Shown here: piece after piece, positions 43,880 through 54,535 of the stretch | How positions within the stretch are numbered: position 1 is the first letter of the stretch | Layout of the letters: the number at the start of each line of letters is the position of its first letter | Assembly: GCA_010405405.1 (NCBI GenBank) | Contig: MU004235.1 | Location: 1,502,538 to 1,566,537 of the forward strand | Reading direction: 5' to 3' | From: Microthyrium microscopicum | Taxonomy: Eukaryota > Ascomycota > Dothideomycetes > Microthyriales > Microthyriaceae | DNA length: 64,000 nucleotides | Made by a program: the position numbers and the translations under genes | The notes under the pieces: model-generated | Databases searched by the model: none | Told to the model about the DNA's origin: nothing | What the model saw: the letters and a program-made list of their open reading frames with translations, nothing else

Positions 43880-44810
43880 CTAGTTAGGTTTATTGCCTGG
43901 CCCACTGTAGAATAGATGAAGAAACAGCTCTCTTCGACCTATGCGGTCGAAGAATATCCTCGCTTCATCGTAAGCTTTACAGCTGCCAAGCAGGCAACTG
44001 GTCATTGTCATCTCTCCAGGTTGCTGCTTACCACGTATCGCCATGCAGATATGGCTAGACTCCACGAAAACGGCAACACCTTGCGCCTGGAGTATGTCTG
44101 AAATCGCAAAGGCGATCTGATTAGTGAGCCTTCTCTGGAGCTGAAGCCGCTGTGACAAGGTCTCGACTATTTTGATAACCTTGGCCCGATCAATGTCTTG
44201 TAGCTTGGGGATGTAGCCAACGTGTATCTGGAACTGTTAGTTCAACATTGAATAAACAGGTGGTTCGCTAACATACCTTCCCAGAAAATGGTATGAGATG
44301 GTGCTCACAAATTGAAGAGAAATCAATCTCCGATTCTGTAAACATCTCTCTGTGGCTTACAGGCTTATACTCAGCTTCGCTGGTGGGTATGAAGGAGTCT
44401 AAGCTCTCTTCATATCCTCTTGTAAAGTATAGAATTGACTCGGCATAACGCATTGGCGTATGGAGCAGACCTTGTCGACTTGGGTCCTCACCTATACATT
44501 CTAGGATAGTTTTCACAGCGCCTGACAGCTTGGCGAGCTGATCATCTCGTTCTTCTCTAGAGGCTTTGTTTCTCCCTAGAGTTTTCTGACCTTGCATTTA
44601 TGAGTATCCAGTCTCCCTTCCAGGTAGAAACTCACTTTGCCAGGTGAAGTCATTGTCATCGTTATCAGGCTTACGCATGCAAGAGATCTGAATGTAGCTA
44701 ACATCCGGTGATGATTTTGTAGAGCTGGGTACTTTGGGATCCTCTGGTTTGTTCTCATGAATCTCGCTATGTTCAGACACGGAAGAGTTTGCGCTCTCAT
44801 CCGGTGCCAT
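43880..44810 (-). CDS. GTP cyclohydrolase I, divergent paralogue
   Basis: Exons on the minus strand: 44636-44810, 44277-44590 and 43880-44227, 278 aa. It converts GTP to 7,8-dihydroneopterin triphosphate, the entry to folate and pterins. Visible are GEDPSRQGLLHTPMRYAES, the zinc and catalytic CEHHLIPFSGK-IHVGYIPK, LSQRLQLQRRLTNQIAFAI, and the second zinc Cys with its His in SSHICMAIRG. The usual MRGVxK...TxTS loop is changed to IRGKQQPGEMTMTS, and the C-terminus is extended (FLHLFYSGPGNKPN). These changes suggest a specialised rather than housekeeping copy. The first intron needs an AAG acceptor. ATG 44810 (MAPDES) fits a short variable N-terminus. The gene is head-to-head with the multidomain gene at 45400, so co-regulation is likely. 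Confidence 0.9.
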
Positions 44811-45399
44811 GGTGGTTATGGTGGAATTACTACGATTTGTCAGATGGTAAGCACTTGCAACCCTTGAGATAACAACTGACAGTTTGTCGGTGGCGAGTTT
44901 GCAAGTATTGGAAATTCTTCCTGTATTGCGGACAGCTTTTTCTAAACAACAAATGATTTGGTTTTTGGTTTTGTGGCGATTCAAAGAACGGAATTTCCGA
45001 TGCTTCAAATATTTACATCATTGCGTCAAACGGGTGTCTTAAATAAAAGCCACTCTAAACGATGTATGTGATTCAGCTGGTAAGGCATCAGATCCATCGT
45101 ACAACTGGGAGCAGTGAATTCAGCGTATTGCCCACTTTGCTGCAAGAGAATTCACTGGGTCTTCTTTTTGCATTTCACAATTGGCATAAACAATTTGTCT
45201 GTCTCAACACTGTTCGGAAGCTAGTGTTTGTGTCTGATCAGAAATGGACGAAATAAGATGCGTCCGCCAGCCACTTCCATAATCCTCATCAGCGTCGTTT
45301 GATGACAGAGTGCTTTACTCCCAGTTGAATCCGTGGCTAGCAGGTAGGACACTTCAATCAGAAGTTTCTTCTGTCTACCTAAGAGGTAGGTAAGCATAG
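44811..45399. promoter_or_regulatory. bidirectional promoter, GTP cyclohydrolase / multidomain gene
   Basis: A 589 bp head-to-head spacer. The multidomain gene's ATG is preceded by repeated AGGTAGGTAAG-like sequence at 45383-45395. No obvious binding-site pair was found by eye, but the geometry suits shared control. Confidence 0.5.
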
Positions 45400-48300
45400 A
45401 TGGCGACCCTCGAGGCCCTTAAGTCGGCCCTTCAACACAAAGCTCAGGCTACGGAGACAGTAAACGCGCAGGCATTATCTGAAGCACAATACAGCGCCGG
45501 CTTTGAAGTCTTCGTGCAGGACTCTGGATGGTTGACTTACAGAAACTTCATCATTCCTCAGCTCTCACAGTCGATGGCCTCTCTTCTTAGCTCTCGTAAG
45601 AAAATTTCGGTATTAGAGATTGGACCCGGTCCGAAGAGCGTGCTGGGATATCTTCCGGAGGATCTGAGGAAGAATGTAAGATGCCCGTGTCAGAAATTCT
45701 GGGCCCCATTCGAAACAGCAAAACCTGTGGTCCCCGGCAGTATATCCGACGGCATCCATTGTCATGTTCTAACAAATTCCAGGTCAAAAAATACACAGCT
45801 TTTGAGCCCAACGGTTTGTATGCTGTAACTCTAGAAGAATGGCTTGGCTATGCTTCCGGCCAAACGTCCCCACTACCGAACCTAGATCATCCGCCCAATA
45901 TCCAACAGGTTCCTTTCGAAAAGAACGATAATGATGAAAAGTATGACATCGTCTGATTCTGCCACAGCATGTACGGCATGAAGCCTAAACGCAAGTTCAT
46001 CGAACAGGCATTGGAAATGCTTACTGAGGAGCCACAACAAGGAATGGTGGTGATATTTCATCGTGAAGTCGACTTGCAACTTGAAGGCTTGGTATGTCAT
46101 CGAACAGCTTCATATCCTACCGGAGTCGTCAGTGTGCGAGATGAAGATAAAGTGATCGATGAATTCGCTCCGTTTGTGGCGGGATACATCCTACAGAATG
46201 GCGACTCTGGTAAGGCCGTCCGGAAGATATGGCGGGAGGAGTGCCGCGCCTTAGGTCGTCACGAAGATGCACCCCCGAACCATCTTCTTTTCAGTGACCC
46301 AAACATCATGGTGGCCTTTAATCCACATGCTACCAAGCTTTCGGAGCTGACGGCTACTGTGCCACTATATGACGGAAAAAAGTCGATCAAAAATCCAGAA
46401 GCTCGTCACTGCAAGCCCGCTGCGATCGTTAGACCGACAGAGGTGCAACATGTCCAGCAATGTGTCAAGTGGGCTATAAAGCACGATACTGGATTGACAA
46501 TTATTGGTGGTGGTCACAGCGGACACTGCCTCTGGCCTAATGTGGTGGCGGTTGACATGAGTGCTTTTAATCAACTTCACATATTGGATTTGGCGAAAGA
46601 CGAGGTGGCGATCTTGCCCGATGCCAAATATTTGGTGGTCGCCGGAGCTGGCTGCACAACAGGCGACATCATCCGCAATACTATGCAATTTGGCGTGACA
46701 GTTCCGCTAGGCGCTCGTCCAAGTGTTGGAGCAGGATTGTGGCTTCAAGGCGGCATTGGGCACTTATATCAGTCTCATGGTCTTGCGTGCGATGCTATTG
46801 TGGGCGCCGTTATGGTGAGCGTTGATTCTGGCCAAGTCCTCCACATCGGCTATGTACCTCGTGAGCACCGACCGCCTGGCTCCGTTCGCCCCGAGAATGA
46901 ACGTGATCTATTATGGGCCATCAAAGGTGCTGGGACCAATTTTGGCATCGTGGTCACTGTAATCTTCAAAACAGATGCGGCTGCGACCTACGCGATTCGA
47001 AATTGGGCTCGTCCGTTGGAGGAGTACGTCGGAGACGACATCGACCACTTCAGTCAGTCCGCAACCTGGGTTCCTCAACAATGCTCCATGGACGGGTATC
47101 TCTACATGGATGCTGGCAAATTGCATCTTGGCATTAGCCTGATCGAATATTCCACGACCAACCTGGACTTCGAAGAAAGTGAGAGGTACGCCGGGAACAT
47201 GAGCATCAGTTGGAAGTCAAAACCTAATCTCAAGATTGCTGATGGCTTGAAGATGTTTGAAAGTGAGATGCATATGACATCGTTGCACGGCGGGCACGCA
47301 AGCGGCAAGACTTCCTCCTTCAAGCGATGTCTATTTCTAGATAACATCGGTCACCACAGTCAGCACGACACCTCTCGCCTTTTAGCAGAAGCGATGCGGA
47401 GCAGTCCCACACAGCTTTGCTACATTCATCTGCTGAAAGGTGGTGTTCGACCGCGAAATATGGGTGACATTAAGAATACCACTACTGCTTTCGGCAATCG
47501 TATCCTCTGGGATTTCGCCTGTATCATAACGGGTGTTTGGCCTCGTGAGCAAGACGGCACCGAAATTGCACAACGAACTGTGCGGTGGGTGTATAAAGTC
47601 GCTCAAACCTTGCTACCGGCAAGTCGAGGAGTTTATAGTGCCGATCTTGGCCCAGATCCTAGAGATGTGGAGTTGGCGGTAAAGGCTTTTGGTCCAAACC
47701 GGCCTCGCCTGATCGATCTCAAAGATGCCTTAGACCCGCACAATGTCTTGGCCTATGCATGTCCATTTCCAAAGACTTCGATGAGACAGAGACTCATAGT
47801 CCTTGTCACAGGAGAAAGTGGCGTTGGCAAGGACTACTGTGCGAACGCCTGGGCCTCTGATCTCATCAAGAGTGGGTTCACGGCGCGCGTGGCTAGCATC
47901 AGCGATGCTATAAAGCGGCAATATGCAAAGACCACAGGCTCCGATCTGAGTCGCTTGCTTTCGGATCGTGGCTACAAAGAGCAGCACCGATTAGCGCTTA
48001 CAGAATTCTTTCAGAAACAAGTTCTAAAACGACCAGAGCTGCCGGCCGAGAACTTCCTAGACGTAGTGTCCAAATATGGGGAAGTAGATGTCCTCTTCAT
48101 AACCGGAATGAGAGACGACGCACCGGTCGCAACCTTCTCACATCTAATACCTGAAAGCAAGGTTGTTGACTATCGCATCAAATGTAATAGAGCAACGCGG
48201 CGGAGTCGTGGGGTCCACGTTGAGAGTGATGGGCGCGACAAAGATATTGACAAAACCGAGTCAGGCTTAATGCTCCCAAAATACCTCCCCACTCTCATCT

Positions 48301-48980
48301 ACATCAACGATGAGACAAGAAACATGGGCATATATCCGCCGGCCAAAGCTTTTCTATACATGTTCCTCCACGAGAAGCTGCAGCGACTAGGCCGTATGGT
48401 GAATTCAATGTCCGATTTTCCACGACCAGGCGTTGAGTTTCGTCATGTGCTTGGTATCGCAGAGGCGCCGGGTGGCTTGAATCTGTGCGCGTCTTTACTC
48501 GAAGACCTATTCGGAAGTACAGGGGACTGGACAAAGGTGGACGCAATTGTGAGCTGTGAGGCCGGCGGCTTTGTCTTTGCTTCGACATTAGCTTCGCGGC
48601 TTTCAGACCGTGCAGGGGATGACAAGACCGTGGTGCTAATCCGTGAAGCGGGCAAAATCCCGCCGCCCGCGATTTCTGTTGCTAAGCCGGCATCCAATAT
48701 CTCGTCTAGGGGAATCGACAGTTCCAATGAGAAACGGATTGAAATAGGACGAGACGTGATCCCAAGGGGCGCGTCAGTGGTGGTCGTGGACGACGTACTT
48801 GCCACTGGGAGAACGCTGTGTGCAGTTCTGGAGCTACTAGGCAAAGTTGGCATCGACGCGGAGAAGATCAGTGTCATGGTTGTGGCGGAGTTTCCAGTTC
48901 ATCGTGGTCGGGAACTGTTGCGCCAACGTGGGTTTGGTAAAGTCAATGTCCAGAGCCTCCTGGTCTTTGGCGGTGAGTAG
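45400..48980 (+). CDS. multidomain enzyme: SAM methyltransferase, FAD oxidoreductase, PMVK-like kinase, APRT-like; one in-frame TGA
   Basis: Exon 1 is 45400-45675; exon 2 is 45783-48980, one frame interrupted only by TGA at 45954-45956. Domains: (1) class I methyltransferase, with motif I VLEIGPGPKSVLGYLP and YTAFEPN. (2) FAD-binding PCMH/BBE-type oxidoreductase, with GGGHSGHCLWPNVVAVD (a GGHS His is the usual covalent flavin site) and GAGCTTGDI. (3) P-loop kinase like animal phosphomevalonate kinase, LVTGESGVGKDY, SDAIKRQYAKTTGSDLSRLL, YKEQHR, ITGMRDD. (4) Adenine-phosphoribosyltransferase-like domain, DFPRPGVEFRHV, CEAGGF, and PRPP loop VVVVDDVLATGRTL. The stop falls between DIV and FCHSMYG, where a hydrophobic residue is expected. 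It could be a true nonsense change, a sequence error or read-through. If it is respected, the downstream part could start at 45969. Pathway unknown; the partner is the divergent GTP cyclohydrolase. Confidence 0.85.
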
Positions 48981-49740
48981 GAACGTTTCAAGCAGGCCGC
49001 ATACTCTTGATAATCATTAATCGCTATGACAACTAAGTAAGTAGCCGGAGTCTGAATTGATCCTACCATTTTGAACGTCCTTGTGCCTACTTGCCCCAAA
49101 ATATAAATAGATTGAGCAACCTGCTGCAATCGTGAACACGTTGACTTTTTAGAATTTTTGTCTCAACTTCTTGCTCTAATTCCGGCTAATACTAAGGAGC
49201 TTGTCCGTAGCAGAGTAAGCTGAATTGCAACATTGAAGCTTAATCAAGATGAAGTTTGTTCCAGCGCTCAACTACTCATATTCCATGTGGCGCCGCTTTG
49301 TAAGTCGATCTTAGCTTGTGCAAAAGCTCAAGGAGAGTAAGTTTTGCTCCTTGTTCTGACGTGAATCGCGACTAAAGAAAACATGAAGTCGGTAATTTGA
49401 TCACCCCGAACCGAGCGTCCTTCGGCATGCCGACCGGAAAGGGGCTCACGCCTATGCTACCCGAGACTACAACTGCATGTCCAAACATAAACTCAACAAC
49501 AAGCCAGATGTCCTGTCGCAAACCATAATTCATATTGAATAGCTGTTGGTGAAGAGACGAGAAGTATATCAATGTCCCAAGAGAAATAACTGTGGAGAAC
49601 TGTAAGAGCTTGGGAAGAACTGCGCATAGCGGCCTCAAGGATCAGACCACGCCTTCGCTGCGGACGCCAGGACTCATACATATTCTTACAACTGGAGGAG
49701 TTTTGAGTACGCATTACAAACTTTCGGCTGCCAATCCAAG
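48981..49740. other. 760 bp intergenic
   Basis: Contains the 3' end of the multidomain gene and the PBN1 promoter. Short minus-strand frames at 49372-49714 have no recognisable content. Confidence 0.5.
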
Positions 49741-51303
49741 ATGAGAGAACGAGTCACCTACATTCTGCGGAATCCAACAGGCGTTTTCGACCCAAAACAA
49801 CTGGAAGTAAAAAAAGACAGCTTCGCCGTGGACGGTCTCGATGCCATCAAAGAACACCAAATCACCCTCGGATTCCAAGAAATAACAGCCGAGATATGGC
49901 GCGTACTACGCAATTGCCATGAACTTCATGTCCGCTGGTCAACCGCTCAGGCCTACGAGACGGTATCCCCATACGTCTCACGCGTAACGCCAGGCCTACA
50001 CGTATCATACACACCGCTAGAAGGCAAATCCGCAAAACGACTCTGTACATTAATCCGCCAAACCTTCGGTCAACGCATAAAATGCAACGACGTCACAACA
50101 GCGTTCACCACACCACCCATTCTCTCTGAACGATTTGCCGCAGTCGCAGCCCGCCAACTGTATTACTATGTCCCATCGCTCCAAGACTTTAGCATATATC
50201 TCCAACAAACCATATGTGGAGTCGATCGTATCTCATGCCGGATCCGCGCACATGATTTGGAAAGAGCAGACACTTTAGACATAGACTATGATGCCGTCTC
50301 GCAATCCCTGATCATCAAAGCGCTCTGGACAACCGCCACCAGCCAAGACGACAAATGGTACGAAACACACCTAAAAGGTTCTGACGAGCACGATACCCTC
50401 GAAATAGGCGTCCTGGTAAACGAAGTGCCCGACGAAGAAGAAACAATCCGCTTCTCCGGCGTCCTCACCAGAATCGGTCAAGATGATAAACCAGGTACGT
50501 GCCATTCCCCATTCCCCTTCTGCCCCATCCCCGAATCTCCAACCTTCACCCAACTGACATCCCTAGCACCAACCCTCTTCTCCACCCCCTCCCGCCACCA
50601 CCCCTCCAAGCAATCCTACACAGCAAGCTTCCGTACGCCCACCGGCTTGCACCCAACCCTGCAACTCTCCTTCCCACCCTTGACACCACCCTCCGAAACA
50701 TGCGCACTGCACGCCTACGTCACCCTCCCCAGCACCCTCTTCCTAGATCGCTACGCCTTCACCGATCCTCTCTTCCTATCCAGCCACCATTTAGCCGCAA
50801 TGCACGCGCTCTCCGGTGCAACGGATTTGGAGGCCCCGGAATGGACTGTTGAGACATGGGGATCTGCCGCCCTCTTCGAATTGGCGCCTCCAGATAATGG
50901 AAGCGGGTTCAACGCCACAATCCCCCTCCATCTGCGCTACTTACCACCGTTAAACGCATCAACCCTCCTCCATCCAGTTGCATGGCCGTCCGTTTTCTGG
51001 GCCTGCACAGCGGAAATGGGAAGCAAGTACAGTTCGAGCCCATTCGATCGGCGAGATTTGGGATATGATGGATTATTCGGTAGTAACACGCGTTTTGAGC
51101 ACTTGACTCCTGCAGCGCATGCCGTGAGTACATTGAATATTCCCGTGCTGGATGTCCGGAGGACGAGTAAAGTGGAGAGCGGGACGAGTGCGGTGATCCT
51201 CATTGGGACGCTTTGGGTTTGTTGGGTGCTTATGAGGGGTGTGTGGAGAGGTGGTGTTGGAGGGAGTGGTGGTATCCAAGGGCAGAAGAAGAAGGGTCAG
51301 TAA
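49741..51303 (+). CDS. PBN1: Pbn1/PIG-X, regulatory subunit of GPI mannosyltransferase I
   Basis: Begins MRERVTYILRNPTGVFDPKQ, the conserved Pbn1 N-terminus. A 72 bp intron at 50495-50566 (GTACGT..CCCTAG) divides by three and has no stop. Removing it joins GQDDKP to APTLFSTPS and gives 496 aa. The PIG-X/Pbn1 luminal domain continues (SFRTPTGLHPTLQLSF, CALHAYVTLPSTLFLDRYAF, WPSVFWACTAEMG), and one C-terminal helix (AVILIGTLWVCWVLMRGVW) anchors it in the ER membrane. With Gpi14 it adds the first mannose to the GPI precursor; yeast Pbn1 also aids ER protein maturation. An Asn-Ala-Thr and similar sites suggest N-glycosylation of the luminal part. Confidence 0.92.
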   Translation: MRERVTYILRNPTGVFDPKQLEVKKDSFAVDGLDAIKEHQITLGFQEITAEIWRVLRNCHELHVRWSTAQAYETVSPYVSRVTPGLHVSYTPLEGKSAKRLCTLIRQTFGQRIKCNDVTTAFTTPPILSERFAAVAARQLYYYVPSLQDFSIYLQQTICGVDRISCRIRAHDLERADTLDIDYDAVSQSLIIKALWTTATSQDDKWYETHLKGSDEHDTLEIGVLVNEVPDEEETIRFSGVLTRIGQDDKPGTCHSPFPFCPIPESPTFTQLTSLAPTLFSTPSRHHPSKQSYTASFRTPTGLHPTLQLSFPPLTPPSETCALHAYVTLPSTLFLDRYAFTDPLFLSSHHLAAMHALSGATDLEAPEWTVETWGSAALFELAPPDNGSGFNATIPLHLRYLPPLNASTLLHPVAWPSVFWACTAEMGSKYSSSPFDRRDLGYDGLFGSNTRFEHLTPAAHAVSTLNIPVLDVRRTSKVESGTSAVILIGTLWVCWVLMRGVWRGGVGGSGGIQGQKKKGQ

Positions 51304-51521
51304 AGGAGGAGCAGTGTCACAGATGGAGAAATAATGTGGGGTGGAAGAGAGAAGTTCAATATCGTAAATATTTGGGTATATAATGAAGCACTATGGGAGG
51401 CAGAGGTTGGCTCTGCATTAGAAGTATTGGATGGGTTAGACTTGTACACTACGCGTCTTGTGCCCGTAATATGTCTTAATATCAAACCGCTGAAACGCAC
51501 GCTGCAGATATGTCAGTTCAT

Positions 51522-53542
51522 TCAACGAAAATCAACGGCCGGCGTGAAGCGCGGGCCGGAATATCCGTACGCGGCAACGAACTGAATATCAATGTTACCG
51601 CTTTCGCGATTTGGATTAAACAACTTCAGCAATATATGTCTTCCAGCGCTATTATAGAGTTAGTATTTGATCACAGCAGATAACATGGTGAAACTTACAC
51701 TGGAGGACTGAATTTGATGGTGATTTTATTTTGCGATCTGCGGATGTAGAATTTGGCATTTGGCTTCATAATGTCACTTTCTTTAGCACCCTGAGGAAGG
51801 ATTCTCTCAAGACGCCCAGAAGCAGGTTTTATGACCGACACTTCGTAAACCTCGTCAACATCATAACTTAACCGATCACGGCGGAAAGTCATAGTAGTAT
51901 CAAACTCTCCAGAACGTAGCGGAGGAGCAGGCCGAGCTGGACCAGAGGCAGTGACGCTATGATTCTCATAGCGGTAGACCGTGGCCTGCCGAGCTTCGCG
52001 TGAGTCTGGATCGTTGAACTCCACTTCGGATGGAAATTCCTCCTCAACTGCATGAGGCGGAGTTGGTGCGGTGGTAAGTTCTGGTGCATGCGAGGGCTCC
52101 CAATCTGGGGGCGGTGGATAGTCGCATTCAAACATTTCTCTAAATCCAGCCCATGTTGCAGGTGGAACACCGTCTGATCCTGAGCCTTGTGGCGGAGGTG
52201 ATCGTATGTCTTCCAAAAGCGCTAATGAAGGCATTGCTCTCGTGTCTGAAGTCATATACATGACTTCATCGTCATATACGTCCGATGGCTCTCGAATCGG
52301 ACGATGAATTGCGTGTGGACGTGGATAGATCATTCGATATGCTTTGGAACTCTTCAACATTTCGTCTGCGTCCATGCCGACAAACACAAGCCCATGTTGT
52401 ACTGGTGATGTAAAGCCCCTCTCAGGACCTTTGATGACAACGGTGTCTACAAAGAAGCTCGTTCCGGCTTGATGTCGTAGGAGTAAGTTACATTTGGATG
52501 ATTTTGTACAGTAGACATCGTTGTCGTCGCGAAGTATATTGTCTGGAGGATGTTCGGATGGATTCCGCTCAAATTCACCCCCGTCACAGCTGACCAGCTC
52601 GAGGCGTAGTTGGCCTGGATCAACTTGTCCATTCCATCCATATTTTACAGGCTTGCATCCATCGATTGAATCGCTATGAGTCAATTTTCTTCGTTTGGCC
52701 TCTCGAGCTGGGGGAGGAATGGATGAGCCATATGATGCTGCATCGGAGTCGGTGTCTGTGACTGTTTCCTGATGCGAGTAGGCTAGGAAATCGGCTGGTC
52801 GATGCATTCGCCGACTGTTTTGAGCGCTTCGTCGAATCATATTCGAGCTTGCACGTGAAGATCCAGAATCGCGCTCTGCATGTGCTGGCCGAAGGGAAGA
52901 GAAGGATAAGCGCCGACGACGGCGAGGAGGATTAGATGGTGTAGCGAGTGTGCGTAAGTTCTCGTCAAGATTGGAGTGACTTTCAGCCCAAGAGCGAAAT
53001 CTTCTTCGATGTTCAGATCGTAGTTGGTCGTTTTGCGATCGAGTTAGAGTAGGATCGAATGATTCGTCTGAGTTGGTGGCCGATGTGGCGTTCATTTGCT
53101 GTCGACGTTGTCTACTTGGATCCATGGCTCCAGGATAAAGAGAGGCTCTAGACAGACGTTGATGTATGGTCTCAACACTACGAAGTCGTTGACGGGTATT
53201 TGCTTCAATGTCTCTTATTGCATTTGTATAGTCCCGATCGTGGCGCAGACGGCGAGACAGGTCAGTCAGATGAGACTCGAAGATGGCAGGTGAAGGGACT
53301 CTAGGAAGAGTTGGACGACCGGATTGCTGAACTGGTGAAGGAGCAGAAGGAGCAGGAGGAGTAGAAGTCTGGTCAGGCGGAGGCATTGGTGACGGTCGGA
53401 ACGCAGTGCAGTGGTTTGGATGGAGGAGGGGGGAATTGAGGCGTAATGGAGCAGCTAGCGATCTAGGCGTGGCCGGTTGCAGGACTTGTGTGGTACAGGG
53501 GAATATGTATGGTCTCGACAACGGGCTAAGCAGCGCAACCAA
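51522..53542 (-). CDS. conserved ascomycete protein, possible galactose-binding-like domain
   Basis: Exons on the minus strand 51699-53542 and 51522-51648, joined by a 50 bp intron (GTAAGT, branch ATACTAAC, AATAG). The second exon supplies GRHILLKLFNPNRESGNIDI and FVAAYGYSGPRFTPAVDFR, so the first exon alone is incomplete. Up to 656 aa. ATG at 53385 (MPPPDQTSTPP) may be the real start, since the first 50 residues look like leader sequence. The N-terminal half is Arg/Ser-rich and disordered. Residues about 300-400 (GQLRLELVSCDGGEFE, VYCTKSSKCNLLLRHQ, VDTVVIKGPE) together with the C-terminus resemble the strands of an APC10/discoidin-like beta-sandwich split by a long insertion. That fold is inference. 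Function unknown; I do not assign a symbol. Confidence 0.8.
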
Positions 53543-53832
53543 GGAAGACAGATGTCTTTAATCGAGTTTGATATGAACAGATGAATTAGAGGTAAAGAGA
53601 AGGCCAAGTGGTTACAGAGTGAAAGATGCAGTTGGTGAGCATCTGGGCTGGCGGGATTGACTGGGATGATGGTTTGGCTGCAAATCTGGGGCGCAGGAAG
53701 GAGCGACTGCCAACTGCCAACTGCCAACTGGATTGCGCCCTTTGTTCCTGCCGTTTCTTCACCTGCACCTGCCTTATTAGCCTTGTTTTCACGGCATCAA
53801 CTCCTTCTATTTTAAGCACTTGAGCCACACAT
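53543..53832. other. leader/promoter of the 53542 gene
   Basis: Includes a 7 bp tandem repeat, TGCCAAC in three copies (about 53708-53729), and the left flank of the MITE. No gene is visible. Confidence 0.5.
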
Positions 53833-54535
53833 TAGCGGGCATTACAGGGGGTGAATAACAGTTCTGGAGCTGTTATGGAACGGTTATAATGCGGAAGCGC
53901 TTTCTGCGTAACAACAGTTCTAAAACCATAATTTCACTTTAACCGTTCTTGCAAATAAGCGTTTCGGACAGGTAAACGTTTCCAAGCCTGACTTAGTAAG
54001 CAAGCTTGGAAGGCTACAAAAAAAAACCCTTGCTATTTCTAGCTAGTTCCTCCGCTTTTGGTAAAGGACTCTGTTTGTTTTTTGAGGAACTTTTTTTGCT
54101 ACGGCTGTGAGAATTGACCTAAGAGGATCACATGATTACGAGGATTAACTAACTTATGAGGAGAAATTTACGGACTTAGAAGAGCTAGGCTTGATTACAA
54201 AGAAAGATTGATTCTCCACTAAGGATTAGCTTATGCATGACATCTAGAAAAACTAATCATAATTGGCCTAAATAAGCATATATAGTAGAATCCCTACTTC
54301 CTGAAAATGAGTCAGAAATATTTTCCCATCACGTGAATATCGCTTCTAACCTCGAAACGTTTATTCTTTCGAAACGCTTATTCTACGAAGCGTTCTGATA
54401 ACGCTTATTGGCTAAAAACATTTACATAAAAGAACGCTTATTATGCAAAGCGTTTTCTAGCAATAAACGCTCTGGAAACGCTTGTATTCTTGCAACCATT
54501 ATAGAACGGTTATCGGCCCCCATAGATCTCCGCTA
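53833..54535. mobile_element. MITE-like non-autonomous DNA transposon, TA target site
   Basis: About 700 bp bounded by TA duplicates at 53833-53834 and 54534-54535. The inverted ends start TAGCGG at both tips. By eye about 22 of 33 positions match, including a shared GGGGG and a shared ATAAC-GTTCT block. Inside are many subterminal copies of AACGCTTATT and AAGCGTT in both orientations. The left part carries related GTTCT/AACGG motifs. No transposase frame is present; the longest frames are broken and short. The TA target site suggests a Tc1/mariner-pogo superfamily source. The imperfect ends suggest an old insertion. Confidence 0.75.

Noticed and set aside
45061-45125. Sequence resembling a tRNA D-arm (AGCTGGTAAGGCATCAGA)
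   Set aside because: No matching acceptor stem and no GGTTCGA-type T-loop follow, and no clean anticodon stem forms.
45943-45969. A 27 bp GT..AG stretch that would remove the in-frame TGA of the multidomain gene
   Set aside because: Far shorter than any intron in this window (44 bp or more), and it would delete the conserved strand DIV-FCHSMYG.
53833-54535. Possible transposase remnant inside the MITE
   Set aside because: A few residues in one frame looked helix-like, but every frame is short and broken. The element is better described as non-autonomous.
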